A stretch of DNA of 51,072 bases from positions 1 through 51,072 of the forward strand of contig CAMPHR010000021.1 in the NCBI GenBank assembly GCA_946886075.1. The letters run 5' to 3'. This document shows, one piece after another, positions 31,546-40,757 of this stretch. The notes beneath the pieces are model-generated. The model did not search any database. It was not told the origin of the DNA and saw only the letters and a list, made by a program, of their open reading frames with translations. Each line of letters opens with the position of its first letter. Position 1 is the stretch's first letter. The translations under genes and the position numbers were made by a program. This DNA comes from an uncultured Novosphingobium sp. (GTDB lineage Bacteria; Pseudomonadota; Alphaproteobacteria; Sphingomonadales; Sphingomonadaceae).

Positions 31546-32183
31546 TGGCGACCTTTCTTGCCCCTCGGCGCGACCGACCGTGCTATAATGATTGCACTTT
31601 CCGGGTCAGTGATGCTGCGTTCCACGTGAAACACACCTTGCCATGCAGATTGCGCCGCCTCCAGTTCATTTTGCGCGTTGCGCCCTTTTGGCAGTAGCCA
31701 AGTCGTTTTGTCAGTGGATAAATGGAGTGCGGATGAGAATAACCGATCCAAAGGAGCATAAGCGCGCGCGCTTATCATGGCAGCTTTCGCTGGGGATGCT
31801 GTTTCGACCCTCCCCCCATGAACCTTGGCATTTGACAGCGCCAACTCGCCGATCACGTGGTTCAAAAAGTTGATCCGCTTCCGCCGTGACTCCATCATCA
31901 CCACTTGATGATTGCTCAAGATAGCCACGACAATGCCGGGCAAGCCCGCCCCGGATCCCAAATCTAGCCACAATCCATCTTCAGGCTCTTCGGCTAGTTT
32001 CAGCAGTTGTGCTGAATCCACGATATGCCTGGCCCACACGTGATCACGCGTCGACTCGGCGATCAGATTTTGGTGATCCATCTCGGACAAGAGCATGTCC
32101 ACATAGCGAGCAAGCCGCTGCCATGTTTCACGTGGAACGTCGAAATTGCTCTCTAGCCAATTTTTTGCATCATCTTCAGTCAT
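31542..32183 (-). CDS. rsmG: 16S rRNA (guanine-527-N7)-methyltransferase RsmG
   Basis: RsmG methylates G527 in 16S rRNA, near the decoding centre. The 213-residue protein has the SAM-binding motif [11 protein letters not shown] (about residues 70-80) and the FLNHV segment of the GidB family. It overlaps mnmG and parA by four bases each. Two parS-like 16-mers lie inside its coding sequence: one encodes DVPRET near the N-terminus, the other encodes VFHVER in the C-terminal part. Confidence 0.96.
   Translation of the reverse strand: MTEDDAKNWLESNFDVPRETWQRLARYVDMLLSEMDHQNLIAESTRDHVWARHIVDSAQLLKLAEEPEDGLWLDLGSGAGLPGIVVAILSNHQVVMMESRRKRINFLNHVIGELALSNAKVHGGRVETASPAKAAMISARAYAPLDRLFSSALHLSTDKTTWLLPKGRNAQNELEAAQSAWQGVFHVERSITDPESAIIIARSVAPRGKKGRQ
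31618..31633. promoter_or_regulatory. parS-like site 1 (inside rsmG)
   Basis: CGTTCCACGTGAAACA matches the parS palindrome TGTTTCACGTGAAACA at 14 of 16 positions, keeping the central CACGTG. It lies in the 3' part of rsmG. Confidence 0.75.
32124..32139. promoter_or_regulatory. parS-like site 2 (inside rsmG)
   Basis: TGTTTCACGTGGAACG matches the parS palindrome at 14 of 16 positions. It lies near the 5' end of rsmG and encodes DVPRET, a segment often seen at RsmG N-termini in alphaproteobacteria. Confidence 0.78.
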
Positions 32184-34030
32184 GCGGCCTGCCGACGGAC
32201 ATGAACCAATAAAGCCGCCAAAGCCGCAGGCGTGATGCCGCGAATGCGTGCCGCTGCCGCAAGCGTATCCGGCCGCGCCCGATCAAGCCGCTCGACCATC
32301 TCACTGGAAAGGCCGCCTATTTTGGAGAAATCAAAATCGGGCGGAATGCCCACCCGCTCGTCGCGACGCAGCGCAGCGATCTCCGCCGCTTGACGCTCCA
32401 GATAAGGCGCATATTGCGCGTCTTCCAAAATCTCGTCGCGTAGCGCGGCATCGATCTCGGTCAAAGCTGGCGCCAGAGTTGATAATAACTCCCGCTGAAC
32501 TTCTGGAAAGCGAGCCCACTCAAACAGCGTTCGACGGGCACCGTCCTGGCGCACATTGGCCCCAGCCCGAGCCATCTGGGTTGCGCTGAACTCCTCCCGC
32601 AATTCCCTATCAACCCGCTCACGCTGGGCGATCAGGCGGTCATAATGAGCAACACGCTCTCGCCCCAATATGCCGTGAGCGCGACCGATCTCCGCCAATC
32701 TGTTGCCCGCGTTATCCGCCCGAAGGCGCAACCGATATTCGGCTCGCGCTGTTAGCATGCGGTAGGGCTCCGTGACGCCCTGCAGCACAAGGTCATCGAT
32801 CATGACCCCAATATAGCTGCTAGCACGGTCGAGGATCATCGGCGCCTCACCTCTAGCCAACGCGGCGGCGTTCACTCCAGCGACGAGGCCCTGTGCAGCC
32901 GCCTCTTCATACCCCGTAGTGCCGTTGATCTGGCCAGCGCAAAAGAGGCCGGGCACGTCCCGCATCTCCAACGAGGACCCTAATGCGCGCGGATCTATAT
33001 GATCATATTCAACGGCATACCCAGGCACCACGATTTCAGCTCGTTCAAGGCCAGCCATCGACCGCACCATCTGCTCCTGCACATCTGCGGGCAAAGAGGT
33101 GCTGATGCCATTTGGATAAACCAGATGTGTACTCAGACCTTCCGGTTCGAGAAAAATCTGATGTCCTTCCCGGTCGCCAAAGCGGATGACCTTGTCCTCG
33201 ATCGACGGGCAATAGCGTGGGCCCCGCCCCTCGATCGCCCCGCTGAATAGAGGCGACCTTCCAAGACCGTCCCGTATAATCGCGTGGGTGGCTTCATTGG
33301 TGCGAGTGATAGCGCAACTTAACTGGGGCAGCTGCCGGGCCGGCGACCGGGCGGACATGGTCCAAGTGCCTTCGTCCGAAGACTGCTCCTCGAGCACCCC
33401 CCAGTTAATTGTGCGACCGTCCAGACGAGGCGGCGTGCCAGTCTTCAGCCGACCGATAGGCAGGCCCAGATCGCGCAACTGCAAGCCAAGCTCCGTGGCC
33501 GCTCGTTCGCCGGTCCGCCCACCGACGGTCGTCTCCTCTCCCCGAAACAGCTTCCCGCCCAGGAAGGTCCCGGTTGCCAGTACCACCGCGGGCGCTTCGA
33601 GCTGGGTTCCGTCCTTCAGCGCAAGTCCAGCAACCGCACCACCACTGAGCATCAGCGCAGCGGCCTCACCCTCGATGATTTGAAGCCCGTCCTGGGCATC
33701 AATCATGCGATGGATGGCAGCTCGATAGTGCGACCGATCCGCCTGTACCCGTGGCCCCTGAACAGCGGCGCCCTTGCTGCTGTTCAGCATGCGATAATGG
33801 ATGGCGGCAGCATCTGCGGCCCTAGCAATCAGCCCGTCAAGCGCATCGACCTCACGCACCAAGTGCCCCTTGCCCAACCCCCCTATCGCAGGATTACAGG
33901 ACATCGCGCCGACGGTGGATTTCTCGAAGGTCAGGAGCGCCACCCGCGCGCCCTTCCGCGCAGCAGCGGCAGCCGCTTCGCAACCGGCATGGCCGCCGCC
34001 AACCACAATGACATCAAAAGCTGTACGCAT
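32180..34030 (-). CDS. mnmG: tRNA uridine-5-carboxymethylaminomethyl modification enzyme MnmG
   Basis: MnmG (GidA) works with MnmE to modify wobble uridine 34 of several tRNAs, using FAD and folate. The protein of about 616 residues begins with the FAD-binding [14 protein letters not shown] loop and has the family motifs [32 protein letters not shown] and [16 protein letters not shown] 34030 is preferred; the open frame continues upstream to 34105 across a parS-like site and the mnmE stop. It is followed by rsmG with a four-base overlap. Confidence 0.95.
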   Translation of the reverse strand: MRTAFDVIVVGGGHAGCEAAAAAARKGARVALLTFEKSTVGAMSCNPAIGGLGKGHLVREVDALDGLIARAADAAAIHYRMLNSSKGAAVQGPRVQADRSHYRAAIHRMIDAQDGLQIIEGEAAALMLSGGAVAGLALKDGTQLEAPAVVLATGTFLGGKLFRGEETTVGGRTGERAATELGLQLRDLGLPIGRLKTGTPPRLDGRTINWGVLEEQSSDEGTWTMSARSPARQLPQLSCAITRTNEATHAIIRDGLGRSPLFSGAIEGRGPRYCPSIEDKVIRFGDREGHQIFLEPEGLSTHLVYPNGISTSLPADVQEQMVRSMAGLERAEIVVPGYAVEYDHIDPRALGSSLEMRDVPGLFCAGQINGTTGYEEAAAQGLVAGVNAAALARGEAPMILDRASSYIGVMIDDLVLQGVTEPYRMLTARAEYRLRLRADNAGNRLAEIGRAHGILGRERVAHYDRLIAQRERVDRELREEFSATQMARAGANVRQDGARRTLFEWARFPEVQRELLSTLAPALTEIDAALRDEILEDAQYAPYLERQAAEIAALRRDERVGIPPDFDFSKIGGLSSEMVERLDRARPDTLAAAARIRGITPAALAALLVHVRRQAA

Positions 34031-34069
34031 GGACGCGCCCATATCAGACTTAGTGCGACACATCAAAAC

Positions 34070-34085
34070 TGTTCCACGTGGAACA
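34070..34085. promoter_or_regulatory. parS-like site 3 (between mnmE and mnmG)
   Basis: TGTTCCACGTGGAACA is a perfect 16-base palindrome matching parS at 14 of 16 positions. It lies in the 59-base gap between the mnmE stop and the mnmG start. Confidence 0.85.
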
Positions 34086-34089
34086 GCCT

Positions 34090-35367
34090 TCATTTGCCGA
34101 TGCAAAATCCTGCAAAAAGTCGATCCAGCATATGCTCAGTGCTCGCTCGCCCGGTTAGACGATCGATCGCGGCGCGGGCATGCCGCAATTCTTCGGCAAC
34201 GATCAACAGGTCCCCACCCCTTGCCGACCTGTCCAGATGCCCCAGAAGCTGTGCCACGCCTTCACGCTGACGCTTATGCAGCGCCCACTCGCTGTCCCCC
34301 GGTAGCAGCATCTTGGCCTTTGCGAGGATGGCCGCCACCAGTTCGGTCATGCCTTCGCCAGTCACCGCCGACACCCGCAATCCTTCATCCCACGGCCGAC
34401 GGTCGCATTGAGCGGCGATCAACATGGCATCTTCTCGGGGAAGGTCAACAGCTTCACCAAGCCATAAGATAATGTCCGCATTTTCCAAAGCCGCGCGAGC
34501 GCGGTCCATGCCGATCACCTCGATAGCGTCGGCCGTCTCGTCCCGCAGCCCAGCGGTATCCGTGAAGAGAAAAGCGGTCCCCGCCAACGCCACAGGCACC
34601 TCGATCCGGTCCCGGGTCGTTCCTGCGACTTCCGATACGATAGCCGCATCACGACCGACAAGAGCGTTGAGCAGCGTGGACTTGCCAGCATTGGGCGGCC
34701 CGGCAAGGACAACCCTCACGCCATCGCGCAAGCGCTCTGCGTATGACGCGGAAAGGATCGGCCTGATATCTTCCGCCAAGTCGGTCAAGCCTGCCACGAT
34801 GATGTCCTCAATGCCGACGTCAGGCACATCATCTTCGTCCGAAAAGTCGAGCGCAGCCTCCACCATCGCGGACAGGTCAAGCAGGCGGCCTTGCCATGCC
34901 TCCAGCCGCCGGGAAAAATGCCCCTCGGACATCAGCAGCGCAGCACGCCGCTGTTGCTGCGTCTCGGCGGCCAACAGATCAGCCAGCCCTTCCACTTCGT
35001 TCAGGTCCATGCGCCCATTTGCGAACGCGCGCCGTGTGAACTCACCCGGCGAGGCCCGCCGAAATCCGGTCAGGGATCCAAGGGCATCCTCAATCCCCGC
35101 CACGACGGCTCGTCCGCCATGGCAATGCACTTCAGCCAAATCTTCGCCGGTCGCGCTACCCGGGCCCGGGAACCACAGGACCAGCGCACGGTCGAGCGGC
35201 GTCCCATCACGCGGATCCTTCAGCAACGCCAGCCGGGCGCGTCTAGGCTCCGGCAAGTCGCCCGCCAGGGCGCGCAGCGCCGTAGCCGCCAAAGGTCCAC
35301 TTATTCGTATTACACCGATCCCCGCAGGCGGCATGCCGCTCGACAGGGCGAAAATCGTGTCGTCCAT
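34090..35367 (-). CDS. mnmE: tRNA modification GTPase MnmE
   Basis: MnmE (TrmE) is the GTPase partner of MnmG. The 425-residue protein has the N-terminal folate-binding domain (about 1-115), a helical domain, the inserted G domain with GPPNAGKST at about 223-231 and DTAGLRDE, and the conserved C-terminal end [12 protein letters not shown], whose Cys is the family hallmark. ATG 35367 is used; a TTG three bases upstream is unlikely. It follows the DUF6489 gene by seven bases. Confidence 0.96.
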   Translation of the reverse strand: MDDTIFALSSGMPPAGIGVIRISGPLAATALRALAGDLPEPRRARLALLKDPRDGTPLDRALVLWFPGPGSATGEDLAEVHCHGGRAVVAGIEDALGSLTGFRRASPGEFTRRAFANGRMDLNEVEGLADLLAAETQQQRRAALLMSEGHFSRRLEAWQGRLLDLSAMVEAALDFSDEDDVPDVGIEDIIVAGLTDLAEDIRPILSASYAERLRDGVRVVLAGPPNAGKSTLLNALVGRDAAIVSEVAGTTRDRIEVPVALAGTAFLFTDTAGLRDETADAIEVIGMDRARAALENADIILWLGEAVDLPREDAMLIAAQCDRRPWDEGLRVSAVTGEGMTELVAAILAKAKMLLPGDSEWALHKRQREGVAQLLGHLDRSARGGDLLIVAEELRHARAAIDRLTGRASTEHMLDRLFAGFCIGK

Positions 35368-35374
35368 CAACAGG

Positions 35375-35629
35375 TCAGGGCTTGTCGCCAGTCTTCCCGG
35401 GAACGCTCGCGAGGCCGATGTCCATCATCTGCCGGAACAATCGCATTCCTGCGTCGCCCAGTGGCGAGAAGCTTTTGAACATCGTTTCCATCTGCTCGAC
35501 ATTGGCTATGCCATCGAAGCTATCCAACATAGTCTTTACATATTTATCATGGATCGGTGTCACGTCCGGAAGGCCGAGGAAAGACCGCGCTTCGGCCGGG
35601 GTGCAATCTACGTCCACCGTCACTTTCAT
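35375..35629 (-). CDS. DUF6489 family small protein
   Basis: The predicted protein has 84 residues starting MKVTVDVDCTPAEARSFLGL, with a conserved Pro-Asp-Val-Thr-Pro segment (LPDVTPIHDKYV) and an amphipathic C-terminal part (GDAGMRLFRQMMDIG). It matches small conserved proteins (DUF6489) of sphingomonads and relatives; no function is known to me. ATG 35629 has AAGGTG eight bases upstream; ATG 35644 in frame lacks a Shine-Dalgarno sequence. It heads the mnmE-mnmG-rsmG-parA-parB operon, seven bases before mnmE. Confidence 0.8.
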   Translation of the reverse strand: MKVTVDVDCTPAEARSFLGLPDVTPIHDKYVKTMLDSFDGIANVEQMETMFKSFSPLGDAGMRLFRQMMDIGLASVPGKTGDKP

Positions 35630-35644
35630 CTCATGCACCTTCAT

Positions 35645-35776
35645 TTACAAAAGCCCTGTCTGTCATGCAGCAACATGGCACCCAAAGGCAAATAAATTGG
35701 GCAAAGTGGCGTTGGCGGTTCGTCCAAATCCCTTTATCCTCATTGCAAGCTTCGATGCACGGGAAAGGACACAGTC
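35645..35776. promoter_or_regulatory. Divergent promoter region of the mnmEG-parAB operon and the dienelactone hydrolase
   Basis: The 132 bases separate two divergent genes and contain AT-rich tracts (AAATAAATTGGGCAAAG around 35690) unlike the coding DNA nearby. I cannot place -35 and -10 elements with confidence. Confidence 0.4.
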
Positions 35777-36475
35777 ATGGGATCATTCGCGTCAATTCCT
35801 ACTCTGGAAGGAAATGGGCAGTTTGACGCCTATGTCGCCCAGCCCCTGAGTACGCCGCGCGCTGCGATCATCGTCGTCCAGGAAATCTTCGGGGTCAACG
35901 AAGGCATCCGTCGCAAATGCGACCATTGGGCCGACCAAGGCTATCTCGCCGTTGCGCCCGACCTGTTTTGGCGCGACACCCCGCATGTCGAACTTGACGC
36001 TGACGTGCCCGAACAGTTCCAGGCCGCGATCGGCCATATGCAGAAGCTGGATCAGGACCTTGCCATTTACGACATCGAAGCCGCGATACGCTTTGCCCGA
36101 ACAGAACTGGGCGGCAGCGGCAAGGTCGGGGTCGTTGGCTACTGCCTTGGAGGACGGCTGACCTTCATGGCGGCCTGCCGCACTGATGGGGACGCCTTTG
36201 TCGGCTATTATGGCGTCGGCATCGACAATTTGCTGGGAGAGCAGCATGCCATCGGCAAGCCTGTGATGCTGCACGTCCCGACCGCAGACGGCTTTGTGCC
36301 GCCGGAGGTTCAAACGAAGATGCACGAAGGGCTGAAGGAAAACCGCCACGTCATTCTTCATGACTATGAAGGCCTTGATCATGGTTTCGCTGCCGAAACG
36401 GGCGCCCGCCGCGTGGAGGAAGCCGCGCAATTGGCGGACCAGCGAACGGCGGATTTCTTCGACGATAATCTTTAA
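35777..36475 (+). CDS. Dienelactone hydrolase family protein
   Basis: This alpha/beta hydrolase of 232 residues carries the dienelactone hydrolase nucleophile Cys123 in GYCLGGR, and the later Asp/His of the triad in TADGFVPPE and YEGLDHGFA. Classical members open dienelactones in chloroaromatic degradation, but many homologues act on other esters, and no catechol pathway genes lie nearby. AAGGA is eight bases before the ATG. The next gene, a quinone oxidoreductase relic, starts 15 bases after the stop with its own purine-rich ribosome-binding site, so the two were an operon. Confidence 0.9.
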   Translation: MGSFASIPTLEGNGQFDAYVAQPLSTPRAAIIVVQEIFGVNEGIRRKCDHWADQGYLAVAPDLFWRDTPHVELDADVPEQFQAAIGHMQKLDQDLAIYDIEAAIRFARTELGGSGKVGVVGYCLGGRLTFMAACRTDGDAFVGYYGVGIDNLLGEQHAIGKPVMLHVPTADGFVPPEVQTKMHEGLKENRHVILHDYEGLDHGFAAETGARRVEEAAQLADQRTADFFDDNL

Positions 36476-36490
36476 GCGGGAGGGCGATCC

Positions 36491-37459
36491 ATGTCTCGGC
36501 CTTGGCGCATGGTTGTTCGCCATACTGGCGGCCCTGACGTCATCGAGCGGGAGGATTTCGACCTTGCTCCCCCAGCCGAGGGTGAGGTGCTGATTGCGTA
36601 AGATGCGATCGGCCTCAACTTCATCGATACGTATCACCGGTCGGGCCTCTACAGCACGCCCCTACCCCTGACGCTAGGCGTTGAAGGGGCGGGATATGTC
36701 GAAGCCATAGGGCCCGGTGTTGATGGCCTCGCCGTTGGAGACAAGGTGGGAGCGGCAGGTGGCTTTGGCGCCTATGCCACCCACCGCACCGTGGCTGCCG
36801 ATCGGGTCATCAAGATTCCGGCGGAAATCAGCACCGACGAAGCCGCCGCGATGATGCTCAAAGGCATGACTGCCTGCTTCCTTGCTGAAGATGTGCTGCC
36901 GCTCCGATCAGGACAGGTCGCGCTCGTCCACGCGGCGGCCGGGGGCGTCGGTTCGGTCCTTGTCCCCTGGCTCCGCGCCAGCGACGTCGTGGTCATCGCC
37001 CATAGCGGTTCGGCAGAAAAGGCGGCGCTGGTGGAGGCAGACTACAGTCTCCACTGCCCGTTCCCCGAACTGGCCAGCGAGGTACGCGCGCTCACCGGCG
37101 GTAACGGCGTCGATGTGGTTTATGACGGCGTGGGCATGGACAGCTGGAGCGCCTCCCTATCCTCGCTGAAGCGCCGCGGCATGATGGTGAGCTACGGCAA
37201 TGCCTCTGGAGCCGTACCACCCATCTCTCTGCTGGAACTCAGTCGCGCCGGGTCGCTCTTCGTTACGCGCCCCAACCTGTTCGACTATATCGTGACGCGC
37301 GAAGAGCTGGACCATGTCAGCACTCGGCTGTTCGATCGCATGCGACGGGGGATTGTACGGGCCCACATCGGACAGCGCTATGCATTGTCGGATGTTGCAG
37401 AAGCGCATCGGGCGCTGGAGGCGCGGAAGACCGTGGGCAGCACCATCCTGGTGCCTTGA
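36491..37459 (+). pseudogene. NADPH:quinone oxidoreductase (QorA-like, zinc-free MDR family) with an in-frame stop
   Basis: From ATG 36491 the sequence reads as a quinone oxidoreductase for 36 codons, meets TAA at 36599-36601, and continues in the same frame to a normal stop at 37457-37459. Without that codon the product would be about 321 residues, the family length. Before the stop are RHTGGPDVIE and PAEGEVLIA; directly after it DAIGLNFIDTYHRSGLY, the family signature, then HAAAGGVGSVL for NADPH binding and YDGVGMDSW. The missing residue is one that is charged or polar in homologues, so a single base change (for example CAA, AAA or GAA to TAA) explains it. No other frame break is visible, so the lesion is recent, a sequencing error, or read through. 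Confidence 0.88.
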
Positions 37460-37521
37460 GAACCTCAGCCAAGAAATCTGAGGGTTCGGCAAGCAGCGGG
37501 CCGGAGCCCGCCGCTGCCGTT
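37460..37521. terminator. Two hairpins between the quinone oxidoreductase relic and the TerC gene
   Basis: GAACCTCAG (37460-37468) pairs with CTGAGGGTTC (37478-37487) with one bulge, and GCAGCGGGC (37493-37501) pairs imperfectly with GCCCGCCGCTGC before CGTTT. They lie between convergent genes and could end transcription from both sides. Confidence 0.5.
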
Positions 37522-37526
37522 TCAAT

Positions 37527-38249
37527 TCAGCTGAAGAGGGTCAGGATGCCGACCTGATGATCGACCACCCCCTCGTAGATCATCTTGACCGCGACATAGA
37601 TGATCACGGCCAGACCCAGATAAGCAATCCAGCGGAACCGCTCGATATATTTGGCGATGATATTCGCCGCGATACCCATCAAGGCCACCGATAGAACAAG
37701 GCCGATGATCAGGATGCCAGGGTGGTCACGCGCAGCACCGGCAACCGCCAGCACATTGTCGAGGCTCATCGACACGTCCGCGACGGCTACGGCCCAGGCA
37801 GCGGCCGCAAAGCTCTTCGCCGGGCGCAACCCCGACACATCATCGTCGCTGGGGTCGTCGGGCGTTTCCGCCCCGCGCTTGGGGTGCAGCTCGCGCCACA
37901 TCTTCCAGCTGACCCACAGCAGCAGCAGGCCGCCTGCCAGGATCAGGCCAACAATCTGCATCAACTGAGTGACGACGAGGGCAAAACCGATACGCAGCAC
38001 CAGTGCGGCGATGATGCCGATCATGATGACGCGCTGGCGCTGCTGCGGCGGCAATCCTGCCGCCAGCGCGCCCACCACGATGGCATTGTCGCCCGCCAGC
38101 AGGATGTCGATCATCAGCACCTGGCCAAAAGCTGCCAAGGCGGCCGGAGACCCGATATTGCTGAAATCGTTGACGATGTGCCCCCAAATGTCTGCGGGCG
38201 ATCCCAAACCCTGCGCGGCGGCAGCGGCAGTCGTAAGAAGGTCGATCAT
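37527..38249 (-). CDS. TerC family integral membrane protein (YjbE-type)
   Basis: The 240-residue protein has about seven membrane helices and the TerC hallmarks: an acidic residue pair in the membrane segments LLAGDNAIVVGALAAGLP and ADVSMSLDNVLAVAGAA. Family members are linked to manganese export or metal ion homeostasis and to tellurium resistance in larger clusters; YjbE/YkoY types stand alone. It starts 21 bases after rho on the same strand and is probably co-transcribed with it. No manganese riboswitch of the yybP-ykoY type fits in the short gap. Confidence 0.9.
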   Translation of the reverse strand: MIDLLTTAAAAAQGLGSPADIWGHIVNDFSNIGSPAALAAFGQVLMIDILLAGDNAIVVGALAAGLPPQQRQRVIMIGIIAALVLRIGFALVVTQLMQIVGLILAGGLLLLWVSWKMWRELHPKRGAETPDDPSDDDVSGLRPAKSFAAAAWAVAVADVSMSLDNVLAVAGAARDHPGILIIGLVLSVALMGIAANIIAKYIERFRWIAYLGLAVIIYVAVKMIYEGVVDHQVGILTLFS

Positions 38250-38270
38250 AACGGCCTGATATAACTCCGC

Positions 38271-39527
<1,257 letters not shown>

Positions 39528-39809
39528 TCGACTTGAGTCCGATGGAGAGAGATGAGGAACGAAGATGCGATAGGAAGGATAGTCGCCCGGTATGGAGGAA
39601 ACACGGGACTCCGGCGCTGGACGGCCGGTATAGACTGTCCGCGTTTAACGATCCGCGCGCCTGAAAGTCAAGGCATCGCGTTGCCTGGCGTTCCGGTAAA
39701 ATGCCCGCTTCCGACACCCCCGTCGGCAAATAGTGCAGGAGTTGCGGCAATGGACCAGCGTCTCCCATCCATGCTATGACTTGGTCCCCCGGCTGAAGAG
39801 GCGAAGGGC
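39528..39809. promoter_or_regulatory. rho leader and divergent promoter region
   Basis: This 282-base stretch holds no gene. On the minus strand TTGACT (39666-39671) is followed after 17 bases by TTAAAC (39643-39648), a possible rho promoter that would leave a leader of about 110 bases. The leader is C-rich with little G on the minus strand between about 39530 and 39600, the base composition expected of a rut-type Rho loading site. Both points are inferences. Confidence 0.4.
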
Positions 39810-40757
39810 ATGCGAAAGCCCTATCTGATTCCTGCGTTGGCGATGCTGATCATCTGCCCGCCTGCTGCTGCTCAGCCCGTTCCGGCGACCGATCCGCCCA
39901 CGGTCGTCCGTACCGTCGCTGCCAATGATGACCGCGTCTCCATCCCCATCCATATCGATGGCCGCGGTCCGTGGAACTTCATCATCGACACCGGATCGCA
40001 ACGCACGGTCATATCCCGGGATCTTGCCGATCATCTCGCCCTGCCCTCGCGCCGCCAGGTTACCATCGTCAGCATGGCTGGCCGCAGCACCGCGCGAACC
40101 GTCGCCGTCCCGCGTCTGGGCTATGCCAAGGAGACGGTCGACGACATCGAAGCGCCCGTGCTGGAGGGCGATCATCTCGGCGCCGCTGGGCTTCTGGGGC
40201 TCGACAGTCTGCATGCAAAGCGCCTTTTGCTGAACTTCCGCACCGGGCGGATGGAAATCGGCGCCAGCCGCCGCGCGTGGCGCGATCCCGACGCCATCAT
40301 CGTGGAGGCCAAGCGGCGCAAGGGGCAGCTGATCCTGCTCCACTCGGACGCGAACGGGCTGAAGGTCAACATCATCCTTGACACCGGCACGCAGCTCAGC
40401 GTCGGCAACTTTGCCCTGCGCGACAAGCTCATCCGCAAGAAGCGTGCACCAGCGATGAGCGAGGTCAGCCTGATCAGTGTCACGGGCGACAGGCTGACGG
40501 GTCAATTGGGGCGCATCGGTAAAATCCGCATGGGCCCGATCGCCCTCACCGACTTGCCAGTCATGTTCGCCGATGCCCAGCCCTTCCGGGAACTGGGCCT
40601 GTCGGACAAGCCAACCTTGCGGCTCGGCATTCAGGCGCTCAAGATGTTCGACCGTGTCGCCATCGATTTCGGTCGGGGAAAGATCGACTTCCTCATGCCG
40701 GACGCCAGCGCGCTTGAGCGGCAGCGTCTAGCTAGCGCGCTGCGTGAGGCCGGTTAG
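39810..40757 (+). CDS. Exported retropepsin-like aspartic protease with two DTG motifs
   Basis: The 315-residue protein begins with a signal peptide (MRKPYLIPALAMLIICPPAAA) and has two aspartyl-protease lobes. The first has FIIDTGSQRTVIS (catalytic Asp about residue 60) and AGLLGLDSL; the second has IILDTGTQLSVG (Asp about 191) and later LRLGIQALK. Retropepsins usually dimerise from one-lobe subunits, so the tandem arrangement looks like a single-chain enzyme, as in pepsin. The substrate is unknown. Its stop overlaps that of the convergent penicillin-binding protein by four bases. Confidence 0.85.
   Translation: MRKPYLIPALAMLIICPPAAAQPVPATDPPTVVRTVAANDDRVSIPIHIDGRGPWNFIIDTGSQRTVISRDLADHLALPSRRQVTIVSMAGRSTARTVAVPRLGYAKETVDDIEAPVLEGDHLGAAGLLGLDSLHAKRLLLNFRTGRMEIGASRRAWRDPDAIIVEAKRRKGQLILLHSDANGLKVNIILDTGTQLSVGNFALRDKLIRKKRAPAMSEVSLISVTGDRLTGQLGRIGKIRMGPIALTDLPVMFADAQPFRELGLSDKPTLRLGIQALKMFDRVAIDFGRGKIDFLMPDASALERQRLASALREAG

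Noticed and set aside
34031..34105. N-terminal extension of MnmG
   Set aside because: It would cross the parS-like palindrome and the mnmE stop, and the FAD-binding loop follows directly after ATG 34030.
38250..38270. Manganese riboswitch before the TerC gene
   Set aside because: Only 21 bases separate rho and the TerC gene, too short for a yybP-ykoY element.
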